Part shown: positions 26,910 through 36,170 of the stretch, one piece after another
Layout: each line of letters opens with the position of its first letter
Position numbering within the stretch: position 1 is the first letter of the stretch
Source of the DNA: Georgenia sp. SYP-B2076
GTDB taxonomy: Bacteria; Actinomycetota; Actinomycetes; Actinomycetales; Actinomycetaceae
Length of the DNA: 64,000 nucleotides
Assembly (NCBI RefSeq): GCF_003991205.1
Contig: NZ_RXOZ01000011.1
Span: forward strand, 338,661 to 402,660
Reading direction: 5' to 3'
The notes under the pieces: generated by a model
Told to the model about the DNA's origin: nothing
The model's input: the letters and a program-made list of their open reading frames with translations, nothing else
Database searches by the model: none
Program-made: the position numbers and the translations under genes

Positions 26910-28235
26910 GTGCGCATCCTCCTGGCCCCCGACCGCTTCTCCGGCACCCTCACGGCGGTCGAGGCCGCCGCGGCCCTCGGCGCGGGGTGGGCCCAGGCCG
27001 CCCCGGACGACGCCGTCACCGCGGTGGCGATGTCCGACGGCTCCGCGGGGCTGCTGGACGTCGTCGCCGCCGCGCGCGGCGGCCGGCTGGTGCCCATGAC
27101 CGTGCCCGGACCGCTCGGGGCGCCGGTGCCCGCCGCCGTCCTGCACGTCCCCGGTGGCGGCGGCGGGACCGCTTACGTCGAGGCCGACCAGGCGATCGGG
27201 CCGCACCTCGTCCCCGAGGCGGACCGGCGCCGGGCCGCGGAGCGGGGGACCAGCGCCGGGGTGGGCCACCTCCTGGCGGCGGCCGTGCGCACCGGCGCGA
27301 GCAGGGTGGTCGTCGGGCTGGGCGCCGCCGCGGTGCACGACGCCGGCGCCGGCCTGCTGTCCGTGCTCGCCGGGGGCGCCGGTACTGCCGGCATGCCGTC
27401 GGACGCCGGCGCCGACGCGTTCCCCTCCGCCGGCCCCGGTCCCGCCGGCACTCTCGGCGCCGGGGGGCTGGCGCTCGCCGGGCTGACCCCGGCGGACACC
27501 GAGGCCCTCGCCGCGGTCCGGGACCGGCTCGTCCAGGTGGACCTCCTCCTTGCCGTCGCGGACGACGCGCCCCTCCTCGGCCTGCACGGGGCCGGCGCTG
27601 TCCTCGGCCAGGACCCCGCGGTCGGTCCCGCCGCGGCCCAGGACCTCGAGCGCGCCCTGGGCCACGCGACGGACCTGCTCGAGCGCCGGGCCGCCACCCT
27701 GGGAGACCCCCGCCGCGGGTGGGCGCTCCGGGCGGCGGCCCCCGGCCACGAGCACGCCCCGCGCACCCCCGCGCCGCTCGCCCTCGCGGACGCACCGGGG
27801 CGCGCCCCCGCGACCCGGCTCGCCCGCCGCGGCGGCACCGGCGCGGGGGGAGGGACGGCCTTCCTCCTCCAGCTCCTGGGCGGCCGTGTGCTGCCGGGGG
27901 CGGACGTCGTCGCCGACGCCGTCGGGCTGCGCGCACACGTCGCGAAGGCGGACCTGGTGGTCACGGGCGGGCAGCTGCTGGACGCCCCGAGCCTCACCGG
28001 CTCGGTGACGGCGACCGTCGCGCGCCTGGCCATGGAACGCGGGCTTCCGGTGGTGGTGGTGGCCGAGGAGGTCCGGGCGAGCCGGCGGGAGGCGGCCCAG
28101 GCCGGTATCAGCGCCACGTACGAGGTGCTGGACCGCCGTCGTGACGGCTCGTCCGGGAAGCTCCACGGCGCGGCCCACGCGCGGGACCGGCTCACCGTGC
28201 GAGGGGCCCGCGTCGCCCGCACCTGGTCCGCGTGA
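26910..28235 (+). CDS. glycerate kinase family protein with degenerate motifs
   Basis: 441 residues, recognisable as the GarK/GlxK glycerate kinase fold by the N-terminal LLAPDRFSGTLTAVEAAAAL, the GTGAGGGTAFLL glycine loop and LVVTGGQLLDAPSLTGS. It sits where M. tuberculosis has Rv2205c, beside erpA. The signature positions have drifted: APDSFKGSL has lost its Lys, the DGGEGT block reads SDGSAGLLD, GGSATNDGGAG reads GAAAVHDAGAG, and TGEGR reads TGGQL. There is also an insertion of about 60 residues before the glycine loop. It may be inactive or act on another substrate. The frame extends upstream; GTG 26910 gives the conserved RILLAPD start and has a weak GATGAT hexamer six bases before it. 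Confidence 0.7.
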   Translation: MRILLAPDRFSGTLTAVEAAAALGAGWAQAAPDDAVTAVAMSDGSAGLLDVVAAARGGRLVPMTVPGPLGAPVPAAVLHVPGGGGGTAYVEADQAIGPHLVPEADRRRAAERGTSAGVGHLLAAAVRTGASRVVVGLGAAAVHDAGAGLLSVLAGGAGTAGMPSDAGADAFPSAGPGPAGTLGAGGLALAGLTPADTEALAAVRDRLVQVDLLLAVADDAPLLGLHGAGAVLGQDPAVGPAAAQDLERALGHATDLLERRAATLGDPRRGWALRAAAPGHEHAPRTPAPLALADAPGRAPATRLARRGGTGAGGGTAFLLQLLGGRVLPGADVVADAVGLRAHVAKADLVVTGGQLLDAPSLTGSVTATVARLAMERGLPVVVVAEEVRASRREAAQAGISATYEVLDRRRDGSSGKLHGAAHARDRLTVRGARVARTWSA

Positions 28236-28402
28236 CGTCCCGCACGCCGCCGCCCGCCTCCCCGCGCCGCTGCGCGCCCGAACCGGCGGCACCACGGCAT
28301 CGGGAGCCCGGCCGGGGGAGGACGACGTAGGCTAGCGGGGAACAACGCCGCGATCAGGACGGTTCACCACTGAGCACGTCCATCGACGAAGTGGAGAGAC
28401 GA

Positions 28403-28753
28403 ATGAGTGACACCACCGAGGTCACCACGCACGCCGTGGAGCTGACCGATGTCGCAGCGAACAAGGTTCGGGCCCTGCTCGAGCAGGAGGGCCGCGACGA
28501 CCTGCGTCTGCGCGTGGCCGTGCAGCCCGGCGGATGCTCCGGCCTGATCTACCAGCTGTACTTCGACGAGCGCATGCTCGACGGGGACGCGGTGCGCGAC
28601 TTCGGCGGGGTGGAGGTCGTGGTTGACCGCATGAGCGTGCCCTACCTCGAGGGCGCGACGATCGACTTCGCCGACACGATCGAGAAGCAGGGCTTCACGA
28701 TCGACAACCCGAACGCCGGCGGGTCCTGCGCCTGCGGCGACTCCTTCCACTGA
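28403..28753 (+). CDS. erpA: iron-sulfur cluster insertion protein (A-type carrier)
   Basis: A-type Fe-S carrier, 116 residues, with the three conserved cysteines C45 (GGCSG) and C109/C111 (CACG). It delivers clusters to apo-proteins; nearby clients include LipA and the Rieske protein QcrA. ATG 28403 with GGAG eight bases upstream is chosen over an in-frame GTG 12 bases earlier. A terminator follows directly, so it is transcribed alone. M. tuberculosis Rv2204c has the same neighbours. Confidence 0.93.
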   Translation: MSDTTEVTTHAVELTDVAANKVRALLEQEGRDDLRLRVAVQPGGCSGLIYQLYFDERMLDGDAVRDFGGVEVVVDRMSVPYLEGATIDFADTIEKQGFTIDNPNAGGSCACGDSFH

Positions 28754-28789
28754 TCGGCTCCTCCGAGCCGACAGCGCCGACAGCGCCGA

Positions 28790-28819
28790 CGGCCCCGCCG
28801 GACGTTCCGGTCGGGGCCG
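28790..28819 (+). terminator. terminator downstream of erpA
   Basis: A 13-base-pair stem with one bulge (28790-28802 with 28806-28819), three-base loop, followed by TT. Confidence 0.75.
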
Positions 28820-28876
28820 TTGCGCTGCCTGGGGCCGTCCCGGCCCGCTGAACCCGAGCACCGACCAGGAGAACCT

Positions 28877-29827
28877 GTGCACCGTCGTCCCACCGTCCTG
28901 ACCTCCCTCGCCGTCGCCGCGGCGCTCACCCTCGCCGGCTGCTCCGGCGACGGCGAGCCCGACGCCAGCGCCTCCACAGACGCCAGCCCCTCGGCCGAGG
29001 CCACCCCGGCCGGCACGGAGATGCCGACGGTCGCGGGCGCCTTCGGTGAGGCACCGGCCCTGACCTTCCCGGGGACGGGAGCGCCCGCCGAGCTGAAGAC
29101 CGAGGTCCTCCAGGCCGGCGACGGGCCCGAGGTCGGGGCCGACGACTTCGTAGTCGCCAACTACCTGGGCCAGGTCTGGGACGGGGAGAAGTTCGACAGC
29201 TCCTTCGACCGCGGTGCGCCCTCCGGGTTCAGCCTCAACGGCGTCATCAAGGGCTGGAAGCAGGGGCTGACCGGCACGCACGTGGGCGACCGCGTGCTGC
29301 TGTCCATCCCCCCGGAGCTCGGGTACGGCGACAACCCGCAGGGCGGCGTCATCAAGCCGGGCGACCACCTCGTCTTCGTCGTCGACGTGGTCGGCACCTA
29401 CGCCCCGGGCGTCACCGGCCAGGCCGACGCGGCGCCCGTCGAGCCGGCGCCCGAGCTCCCGGTGACGATCACCGGCGACCTCGGCGCGCCGGCCAAGATC
29501 GCCGTGAAGGACGGGGCGCCGGAGCCCACGGAACCGACCGCCACGGTGGTCGCCACGGGCACCGGCGAGGCCGTCCCCGGCAGCGCCGGGTCCACCGTCA
29601 TCCTCCAGGTCGCCCAGACCCTCTGGGACAACAGCCAGTCCGTGTCCAGCTGGGAGACGTCCGGCGTCCAGGGCGTGTCGCTCGGCCAGGGCGGCGTCCT
29701 GGACAAGCTTGCCGGCACACCGGTGGGCTCCCGCGTCGTGCTCCAGATCCCGGCCGTGGAGTCGGCGAGCCCCTCGCCGGCCCAGGCGTGGGTCATCGAC
29801 ATCATCGACGTGGTCAGCGGCGGCTGA
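28877..29827 (+). CDS. FKBP-type peptidyl-prolyl isomerase lipoprotein, two FKBP domains
   Basis: 316 residues. It has a lipoprotein signal ending LTLAGC, then a Ser/Thr/Ala-rich spacer and two FKBP domains. The first (about 80-180) is complete in appearance: VVANYLGQVWDGEKFDSSFDRG, VIKGWKQGLTGTHVGDRVLLSIPPELGYG and GDHLVFVVDV. The second (about 210-315) is weaker, with TVILQVAQTLWDNSQSVSSWETSG, KLAGTPVGSRVVLQIP and AWVIDIIDVV, and lacks parts of the active-site pattern. It is probably a surface-attached folding catalyst. GTG 28877 with AGGAG seven bases upstream is chosen over an upstream ATG that would disrupt the signal peptide. Confidence 0.9.
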   Translation: MHRRPTVLTSLAVAAALTLAGCSGDGEPDASASTDASPSAEATPAGTEMPTVAGAFGEAPALTFPGTGAPAELKTEVLQAGDGPEVGADDFVVANYLGQVWDGEKFDSSFDRGAPSGFSLNGVIKGWKQGLTGTHVGDRVLLSIPPELGYGDNPQGGVIKPGDHLVFVVDVVGTYAPGVTGQADAAPVEPAPELPVTITGDLGAPAKIAVKDGAPEPTEPTATVVATGTGEAVPGSAGSTVILQVAQTLWDNSQSVSSWETSGVQGVSLGQGGVLDKLAGTPVGSRVVLQIPAVESASPSPAQAWVIDIIDVVSGG

Positions 29828-30218
29828 ACGAGTGGCCCGGCCCGCCGGCCGGCCACTCACGACCGCGGCCCGGTCGGGCACCCCCGCACCGGGAGCCCGG
29901 CCGGGCCGCGGCGTTCGCGCCGTCCCCGGGCCGCGGGGGTGCCGTCCGTGCCGGCGCGCCCCAGCCGTACGTTCCTCGCGTCGGCCCCCTCGGGACAATT
30001 CGGACGAGTTTCCCCCATGGGATCTGACACGGCGTCAAGAAACGCCGGCCACGCCCGCCGTGGCGGGCGCGATCCCGCGCCGATCACCGGTAAGGTGACG
30101 GAGAAGGACGTTCGTCCTGGTCTCCGTGCGCCCGCGCGCCATAGGCGCGGGCCGGGCGGGAATGATCTGTCCTTCGAGGTCAACCCCAGCTCAGCACCGC
30201 GTCGGAAGGTCAGATCCC
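29828..30218 (+). other. 391-base gap between the FKBP gene and ctaC
   Basis: Holds two hairpins just after the FKBP stop, a TAAGGT -10-like hexamer at 30091-30096 and a small AGGACG/CGTCCT hairpin (30105-30118) in the presumed ctaC leader. No convincing small gene was seen. Confidence 0.5.
29830..29911 (+). terminator. tandem terminator hairpins downstream of the FKBP gene
   Basis: First stem GAGTGGCC/GGCCACTC (29830-29837 with 29851-29858). Second and larger stem 29863-29879 with 29895-29911, 17 pairs with one mismatch and a 15-base loop. Confidence 0.65.
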
Positions 30219-31124
30219 GTGCGATCACCGTCAAAGCACCAGGGCAGGCGCCCTGTCGTGCGCAGCCTCGCCCTAGCCGCCGGCGTGGCGCTCGCCCTTG
30301 CGGCGTGCGCCCCGGCGGACCAGTTCCCCAGCGAGCCGGGCAAGGGCATCGATGTCGGGTTCCTTCCCAGCGATCGGAGCCTGACCGACCACACCGGCGG
30401 GATCATCGACCTGTGGAACGGTTCCTGGATCGCCGCCCTCGCCGTCGGCGTCGTGGTCTGGGGCCTGACGATCTGGTGCATCGTCGCGTACCGCAAGCGC
30501 AAGAACGACGACCGCCTGCCGGTCCAGCTGCGCTACCACGTGCCGCTGGAGCTCATGTACACCGTCATCCCGATCCTCATGGTCGGCGTGCTGTTCTTCT
30601 TCTCCAGCCGCGTCCAGGGCGAGATCCAGGACACCAGCGCCAAGCCCGACCTCCAGGTCGAGGTCTACGGCAAGCAGTGGAGCTGGGACTTCAACTACCT
30701 CACCGAGGACGTGTACTACTCGGGTGACCGCGTGGCGCTGACGGGGGAGCCCGGTGTCGAGGAGACGCTCCCGACCCTGTACCTCCCGGTCAACGAGACG
30801 GTGGAGTTCACGCTGAAGTCGCGCGACGTCGCGCACGCCTTCTGGATCCCCGCGTTCCTGTACAAGATCGACCTCCTCCCCGGCCGGGTGAACCACTACC
30901 AGGTCACCCCCCAGAGGGAGGGCACCTTCTCGGGCAAGTGCGCCGAGCTCTGCGGGGAGTTCCACTCCGAGATGCTCTTCAACGTCAAGGTCGTCGACCG
31001 CGCGACCTTCGACGCCGAGATGACCACCCTGCGCGACGCCGGCCAGACCGGCCGCCTGGGTGACGAGCTCAACCGCCAGTACAACGTCGCTGGCGGGAAC
31101 AACGGCGAAGGGAGCCAGAACTGA
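30219..31124 (+). CDS. ctaC: cytochrome c oxidase subunit II
   Basis: CuA-bearing subunit of the aa3 terminal oxidase, 301 residues. The N-terminal signal ([16 protein letters not shown]) is of lipoprotein type; two membrane helices follow (about 68-93 and 112-133), then the cupredoxin domain with QWSWDFNY, the CuA ligands in [12 protein letters not shown] and the earlier His in AHAFWIP. GTG 30219 is chosen from GGAAGG upstream and the signal peptide position. It overlaps ctaD by one base (TGATG), starting a ctaC-ctaD-ctaF operon. Confidence 0.95.
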   Translation: MRSPSKHQGRRPVVRSLALAAGVALALAACAPADQFPSEPGKGIDVGFLPSDRSLTDHTGGIIDLWNGSWIAALAVGVVVWGLTIWCIVAYRKRKNDDRLPVQLRYHVPLELMYTVIPILMVGVLFFFSSRVQGEIQDTSAKPDLQVEVYGKQWSWDFNYLTEDVYYSGDRVALTGEPGVEETLPTLYLPVNETVEFTLKSRDVAHAFWIPAFLYKIDLLPGRVNHYQVTPQREGTFSGKCAELCGEFHSEMLFNVKVVDRATFDAEMTTLRDAGQTGRLGDELNRQYNVAGGNNGEGSQN

Positions 31125-32908
31125 TGGCTACCACCATCGAAACGCTCCCCGAGGTCGTGCCGGGGCTGCGGCCCCAGCGCCAGAGCCTGGGCAAGACGGT
31201 CGTCTCGTGGATCACGTCCACCGACCACAAGACCATCGGGTACATGTATCTGATCGTCGCGTTCATCTTCTTCTGCATCGGTGGCGTCCTCGCCCTGCTG
31301 ATGCGGGCCGAGCTGTGGGAGCCCGGCATGCTCCTGCAGTCCAAGGAGCAGTACAACCAGCTGTTCACGATGCACGGCACGATCATGATGTTCCTGTTCG
31401 CGACGCCGCTGTTCACGGCGTTCGGCAACATCCTGGTGCCGCTGCAGATCGGCGCGCCGGACGTGGCGTTCCCGCGGCTGAACATGTTCGCCTTCTGGCT
31501 CTTCCTGTTCGGCGGCCTGATCACCGTGGCGGGGTTCCTCACGCCGAAGGGTGCGGCGAGCTTCGGCTGGACGGCGTACACGCCGCTGTCCAACGCCACG
31601 TTCTCCCCGGGGCTGGGCGGTGACCTGTGGGTCCTCGGCCTGGCGATGACCGGCTTCGGCACGATCTTCGGGTCGGTGAACTTCATCGCGTCGATCCTGA
31701 CCATGCGCGCCCCCGGCATGACGATGTTCCGGATGCCGATCTTCACCTGGAACATCCTGATCACGTCCATCCTGGCGCTCATGGCGTTCCCGGTGCTGGC
31801 CGCCGCCCTGTTCGGGCTGGCCTTCGACCGGCTGTTCGGCGGGCAGATCTTCAACCCGGACGCCGGCGGCGCGATGCTGTGGCAGCACCTGTTCTGGTTC
31901 TTCGGGCACCCCGAGGTCTACATCATCGCGCTGCCCTTCTTCGGCATCATCTCCGAGATCCTGCCGGTCTTCTCCCGCAAGCCGATCTTCGGCTACAAGG
32001 GCCTCGTCCTGGCGACCGTCGCGATCGCCGCGCTGTCCGTGACCGTGTGGGCGCACCACATGTTCACGACCGGCGGCGTCATGCTGAACTTCTTCTCGCT
32101 GATGACCATGCTCATCGCGGTGCCCACCGGCGTGAAGTTCTTCAACTGGGTCGGCACGCTCTGGCGGGGCAAGCTCACCTTCGAGACCCCGATGCTCTAC
32201 TCCCTGGGCTTCCTCGTCACATTCCTCTTCGGCGGCCTGACGGGCGTGATCCTGTCCAGCCCCGCGATGGACTTCCAGGTCCACGACAGCTACTTCGTCG
32301 TCGCGCACTTCCACTACGTCGTCTTCGGCACCGTCGTCTTCGCGATGTACGCGGGCTTCTTCTTCTGGTGGCCCAAGTGGACCGGGCGGATGCTCGACGA
32401 GAAGCTCGGGAAGGTCCAGTTCTGGCTGCTGTTCATCGGCTTCCACGCCACGTTCCTCGTGCAGCACTGGCTCGGTGTCCAGGGGGCTCCCCGCCGGTAC
32501 CCCGACTACCTGCCCGAGGACGGCTTCCAGCTCTACCACCAGTTCTCGACGGTGGGCTCGATCGTCCTGGCGGTCTCCACGCTGCCGTTCATCTACAACG
32601 TCTACAAGACCCAGCGCGGCCCGCGGACGGTGTTCGTGGACGACCCGTGGGGCTTCGGCAACTCCCTCGAGTGGGCCACCGCCTCGCCCGTCCCGCGCCA
32701 CAACTTCACCTCGCTGCCCCGGATCCGCTCGGAGCGTCCCGCGTTCGACCTGCACCACCCCGAGGTGGCGGCCATGGACCACGCCGAGCCCAACCGCGAC
32801 GTGCTCGACTCGATCTACGCCAGCCCCGAGACGACGGGCCGGACCCAGGTGATCGAGCAGCGCGTGGCACGGGCGCAGCGCACCGACGACGAAGGGACGC
32901 GGCGATGA
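31124..32908 (+). CDS. ctaD: cytochrome c oxidase subunit I
   Basis: Catalytic heme-copper subunit, 594 residues, about 12 helices. Ligands and channel residues are seen: the low-spin heme His in [21 protein letters not shown] (CuB His, D-channel Glu and the cross-linked Tyr), WAHHMFTTG (two CuB His) and [10 protein letters not shown] (heme a3 and heme a His). The GHPEV glutamate places it in the A1 oxidases. It reduces oxygen to water with electrons received from the bcc complex encoded by qcrCAB. The start overlaps ctaC and the stop overlaps ctaF (ATGA). Confidence 0.97.
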   Translation: MATTIETLPEVVPGLRPQRQSLGKTVVSWITSTDHKTIGYMYLIVAFIFFCIGGVLALLMRAELWEPGMLLQSKEQYNQLFTMHGTIMMFLFATPLFTAFGNILVPLQIGAPDVAFPRLNMFAFWLFLFGGLITVAGFLTPKGAASFGWTAYTPLSNATFSPGLGGDLWVLGLAMTGFGTIFGSVNFIASILTMRAPGMTMFRMPIFTWNILITSILALMAFPVLAAALFGLAFDRLFGGQIFNPDAGGAMLWQHLFWFFGHPEVYIIALPFFGIISEILPVFSRKPIFGYKGLVLATVAIAALSVTVWAHHMFTTGGVMLNFFSLMTMLIAVPTGVKFFNWVGTLWRGKLTFETPMLYSLGFLVTFLFGGLTGVILSSPAMDFQVHDSYFVVAHFHYVVFGTVVFAMYAGFFFWWPKWTGRMLDEKLGKVQFWLLFIGFHATFLVQHWLGVQGAPRRYPDYLPEDGFQLYHQFSTVGSIVLAVSTLPFIYNVYKTQRGPRTVFVDDPWGFGNSLEWATASPVPRHNFTSLPRIRSERPAFDLHHPEVAAMDHAEPNRDVLDSIYASPETTGRTQVIEQRVARAQRTDDEGTRR

Positions 32909-33342
32909 GCCACGACAACGAGCCGATGCGGGAGAAGAAGCCGCTGCACGTCGAGACCATCCTCTTCGGCGCCTCGGTCATCTTCTTCCTGCCCGTCGGC
33001 CTCATCTACGGCTATGTCGCCGACTGGGAGCCCGTCGGCACGGTCAGCCTGCTCCTCCTGTGCGGCATGTTCGGCCTCTCCGGGGGATACCTGTGGCTCC
33101 TGGGTCGGCGCGTGGACCCGCGCCCGGAGGACAACCCCACGGCAAACATCGAGGACCGGGCCGGCGAGGTCGGCGTGTTCTCCCCGCACAGCTGGTGGCC
33201 GCTCGTCCTCGGGCTCGGCGCGGCGCTGGCGTTCGCCGGTCTTGCGCTCGGCTACTGGGTCACCGGCCTCGGCGTCCTCGTCGCGGTGATCGGGCTCGTC
33301 GGGCAGCTCTTCGAGTTCTCCCGCGGGCAGCACGCGCACTGA
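32905..33342 (+). CDS. ctaF: cytochrome c oxidase subunit 4 (actinobacterial type)
   Basis: Small accessory subunit of actinobacterial aa3 oxidase, 145 residues with four membrane helices in two pairs, separated by a hydrophilic loop ([32 protein letters not shown]). The motif [19 protein letters not shown] is typical of this family. ATGA overlap with ctaD shows translational coupling. Confidence 0.93.
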   Translation: MSHDNEPMREKKPLHVETILFGASVIFFLPVGLIYGYVADWEPVGTVSLLLLCGMFGLSGGYLWLLGRRVDPRPEDNPTANIEDRAGEVGVFSPHSWWPLVLGLGAALAFAGLALGYWVTGLGVLVAVIGLVGQLFEFSRGQHAH

Positions 33343-33363
33343 GCTAGCGCACCTGACCGCGAC

Positions 33364-33391
33364 GGCCCCGGGCACGCACGTGCCCGGGGCC
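33364..33391 (+). terminator. terminator of the ctaCDF operon
   Basis: Eleven-base arms GGCCCCGGGCA/TGCCCGGGGCC around a six-base loop, followed by TTCCCG. Confidence 0.8.
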
Positions 33392-33479
33392 TTCCCGTAC
33401 CCGCGGGCGGGTGCCCGGCGGGCGCCCTCGCCGCCCCAGGGTGTGCGCGCGGCCGCCCCTCCGGGCGCCACGGCACGAG

Positions 33480-33511
33480 AAAGGCCCCCAGGAACGCTCC
33501 TGGGGGCCTTT
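33480..33511. terminator. terminator of sodA (bidirectional)
   Basis: Fourteen-base perfect stem (33480-33493 with 33498-33511) with AAA/TTT at its base, 29 bases after the sodA stop. Confidence 0.85.
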
Positions 33512-33539
33512 GCGGCGCCGCCGCGCCGGTCGTTGGTCG

Positions 33540-34166
33540 TCAGGCCGGGACGATGAGGCCGGAGGCCTGGGTCGTCGCCTTCGCGAGCCGGGCGGCCACG
33601 TCCTGCCAGTTGACGATGTTCCAGAACGCCTTGACGTAGTCGGCCTTGACGTTGAGGTAGTCGAGGTAGAAGGCGTGCTCCCACATGTCGAGCTGGAGCA
33701 GGGGGAGGGTGCCGACGGGCACGTTGTTCTGCTGGTCGAACATCTGGAAGATCACGAGCTTGCGGGAGAGCGAGTCGTAGGCGAGCACGGACCAGCCCGA
33801 GCCCTGGATCGACGTGGCGTTCGCGGTGAAGTGGTTCTTGAAGCCCTCGAACGACCCGAAGGAGTCCTTGATGGCCTCGGAGACCTCGCCCTCCGGCTCG
33901 CCGCCGCCCTCGGGGGAGAGGTTGTTCCAGAAGATCGTGTGGTTGATGTGGCCACCGAGGTTGAACGAGAGGTTCTTCTCGTACAGGTTCACGGCCGCCA
34001 GGTCGCCGCTCTCGCGCGCGGCCGCCAGCTTCTCGAGCGCGGTGTTGGCGCCGTCGACGTAGGTGGCGTGGTGCTTGTCGTGGTGCAGCTCCATGATCTT
34101 GCCGCTGATGTGCGGCTCGAGGGCGCTGTAGTCGTACGGGAGTTCGGGGAGCGTGTACACGGCCAT
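33540..34166 (-). CDS. sodA: superoxide dismutase (Mn/Fe)
   Basis: 208 residues, Fe/Mn superoxide dismutase family. Metal ligands: His28 in [12 protein letters not shown], the second His in [11 protein letters not shown], Asp and His in [15 protein letters not shown] 34166 follows AGGAGG. No signal peptide, so it acts in the cytosol. It sits alone between the oxidase operon and qcrB and faces ctaF; removing superoxide leaked by respiration is a natural role, though the placement does not prove it. The choice between Mn and Fe cannot be made reliably from sequence. Confidence 0.96.
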   Translation of the reverse strand: MAVYTLPELPYDYSALEPHISGKIMELHHDKHHATYVDGANTALEKLAAARESGDLAAVNLYEKNLSFNLGGHINHTIFWNNLSPEGGGEPEGEVSEAIKDSFGSFEGFKNHFTANATSIQGSGWSVLAYDSLSRKLVIFQMFDQQNNVPVGTLPLLQLDMWEHAFYLDYLNVKADYVKAFWNIVNWQDVAARLAKATTQASGLIVPA

Positions 34167-34247
34167 GAATGTCCTCCTGGCTTGTCAGGCGGCGCCGAGG
34201 CGCCACGTAGTGCGTTCGTCCCGGGAGACGACCCGGTCACAAGGGAC

Positions 34248-34272
34248 AACCTATTGCGTGCGGAAGTGTTCC
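34248..34272 (-). promoter_or_regulatory. candidate sodA promoter and dyad
   Basis: Reading leftward, a TAGGTT -10-like hexamer (34248-34253) lies about 80 bases before sodA. Just upstream is the dyad GGAA-GTG-TTCC (34262-34272), where a -35 or operator would be. Confidence 0.4.
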
Positions 34273-34332
34273 CGCTCGTCCACGTCCTGAGACGACGGCG
34301 GCTGGCGCGGCAAGGCTCTCACCTGCGAAAAC

Positions 34333-34370
34333 GGCGGCGGCCGGCTCCCCGAAGGGAACCGGCCGCCGCC
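34333..34370 (-). terminator. terminator of the ctaE-qcrCAB operon
   Basis: Reading leftward after qcrB: a 17-base stem with one mismatch closed by a TTCG tetraloop and followed by GTTTTC. A classic intrinsic terminator. Confidence 0.88.
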
Positions 34371-34391
34371 GGGGGGAGCGTGGCCCGGGGG

Positions 34392-36170
34392 CTACTCCTT
34401 GCGCGCGAGCGTCGCCACGGACCTGCTGGCCAGGCCGTCGCCGTCCTCGTGCTGGTGCTCGTGGGGTGCCTCGAGCTCGACGCCGATCCCGCCGCCGCGG
34501 ACGGGCTTGACCGGTCCGTCGTCGCCCTCGACTTCGCCGTGGGTGTGCGCGTGCGCGGCCACGAGCTCCGCCGGCGTGACGGGCTCGACCCGGTCCTCGT
34601 AGAAGAAGCGGGAGAGCTTCTGCCGGACGGCGTCCTTGCGGTAGCCGGGGCGGTCGACGCCGTTCCCGTCGGTCGCGCCCTCGATCTCGAGCACACGGTT
34701 CGGCTCGTGCGCCACGAGCAGCCACCGCTCGTGGTCCGAGAGGGGCTTGTGGACCTCCATGAAGGCGCCGTTGTCGAGCTGGACCACGCGGCCGGTCTCG
34801 TGGCCGTGCAGGGCGAGCTCCCGGTCGCGGCGCTGCAGGCCCAGGCAGATGCGCTTGGTGACCATGAAGAGCACGACGGGCAGGACGAAGAAGCCGATGC
34901 GCAGCGTCCAGGTGATGTCGTTGATGGAGAGGTGGAAGTGGGTGGCCAGGAGGTCGTTGGACCCGGCCGCCACCAGCAGCAGGAACTCACCCAGGATCGC
35001 GACGCCGATGGCGGTGCGGGTCGGGACGTTGCGCGGACGGTCGAGCACGTGGTGCTCGCGGGTGTCCTTGGTGGCTGCGGCCTCGATGAACGGGTACACC
35101 GCCAGCAGGCCGAACAGGATGCCCGGGATGACGAGCGCGGGGATGAGGACGTTCAGCGACAGGGTGTACCCGCCGATGACGACCTCCCAGCCGGGCATGA
35201 GGCGCAGCGCGCCCTCCATGAACAGCATGTACCAGTCGGGCTGGGCGCCGGCCGAGACGGGGGAGGGGTCGTACGGGCCGTAGTTCCACACCGCGTTGAT
35301 GGACATCGTGGCGCCCATGAGGGCCAGGACGCCGAACGTCATGGCGAAGTAGCCGCCCATCTTCGCGGCGTAGACCGGGAATGCAGGGTAGCCGACGACG
35401 TTCTTGTCCGTGCGCCCGACGCCCGGGTACTGCGTGTGCTTGTGCACGACCATGAGCATGAGGTGCACGGTCACGAGCCCGATGATCAGGGCGGGGATCA
35501 GCAGGATGTGCACGGTGAACAGGCGCGGGATGATCTGCGTGCCGGGGAACTCGCCGCCGAAGAGCCCGAAGCTGGCGTAGGAGCCGATGATCGGGATGGA
35601 CCGGGCGACACCGTCGGCGATGCGCAGGCCGTTGCCCGAGAGGACGTCGTCGGGGAGGGAGTACCCGGAGAACCCGGCGAGCAGGGCGAGCACCAGCAGC
35701 GAGAAGCCCACGAGCCAGTTGAGCTCACGGGGCTTGCGGAAGGCACCGGTGAAGAAGACGCGGAACATGTGCACCACGGCTGCGCCGATGAAGATCAGTG
35801 CGCCCCAGTGGTGGATCTGCCGCATCAGCAGGCCGCCCTTGACCTCGAACGACATGTGCAGCGTCGAGGCGAAGGCGTGGGACATGGGCACGCCCTGCAT
35901 CGAGACCGGCAGCGCGTCCTCGGGGTAGGTCGTGTGCCCCATGGAGGGGTCGAAGAACATCGTCATGAAGACGCCGCTGATGAGGATGACGACGAAGCTC
36001 CACAGCGCGATCTCACCGAGCATGAAGGACCAGTGGTCCGGGAAGATCTTGCGCGAGATGAACTTGACGGCCTTGGCGACGCCGACCCGGTTGTCGAGGT
36101 AGTCGGCGGTGGTCGCCATGGTCGAGGACGGCGTGTACCCGCCGCCGGACTTCGTGGTTGAGGTACTCAC
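34392..36170 (-). CDS. qcrB: cytochrome bc1 complex cytochrome b subunit
   Basis: Diheme cytochrome b of the actinobacterial bcc complex, 592 residues. The core (about 45-440) has paired heme-binding His in transmembrane segments (LHMSFEVKGG..RQIHHWGALIF region; FTVHILLIPA and LVTVHLMLMVVHKH). The quinol-site PEWY region appears as QPDWY, the actinobacterial variant. A long C-terminal cytoplasmic tail (about 440-592), usual in actinobacterial QcrB, is here rich in His near its end (AHAHTH, HEHQH). The GTG start overlaps the qcrA stop (GTGA). Last gene of ctaE-qcrC-qcrA-qcrB. Confidence 0.96.
   Translation of the reverse strand: MSTSTTKSGGGYTPSSTMATTADYLDNRVGVAKAVKFISRKIFPDHWSFMLGEIALWSFVVILISGVFMTMFFDPSMGHTTYPEDALPVSMQGVPMSHAFASTLHMSFEVKGGLLMRQIHHWGALIFIGAAVVHMFRVFFTGAFRKPRELNWLVGFSLLVLALLAGFSGYSLPDDVLSGNGLRIADGVARSIPIIGSYASFGLFGGEFPGTQIIPRLFTVHILLIPALIIGLVTVHLMLMVVHKHTQYPGVGRTDKNVVGYPAFPVYAAKMGGYFAMTFGVLALMGATMSINAVWNYGPYDPSPVSAGAQPDWYMLFMEGALRLMPGWEVVIGGYTLSLNVLIPALVIPGILFGLLAVYPFIEAAATKDTREHHVLDRPRNVPTRTAIGVAILGEFLLLVAAGSNDLLATHFHLSINDITWTLRIGFFVLPVVLFMVTKRICLGLQRRDRELALHGHETGRVVQLDNGAFMEVHKPLSDHERWLLVAHEPNRVLEIEGATDGNGVDRPGYRKDAVRQKLSRFFYEDRVEPVTPAELVAAHAHTHGEVEGDDGPVKPVRGGGIGVELEAPHEHQHEDGDGLASRSVATLARKE

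Noticed and set aside
25506..28295. 929-codon antisense frame across the dipeptidase and glycerate kinase-like genes
   Set aside because: It spans two unrelated sense genes and their gap and shows no family signature; a GC artefact.
28754..28789. Short direct repeat ACAGCGCCG before the erpA terminator
   Set aside because: Too short and only two to three copies; no function implied.
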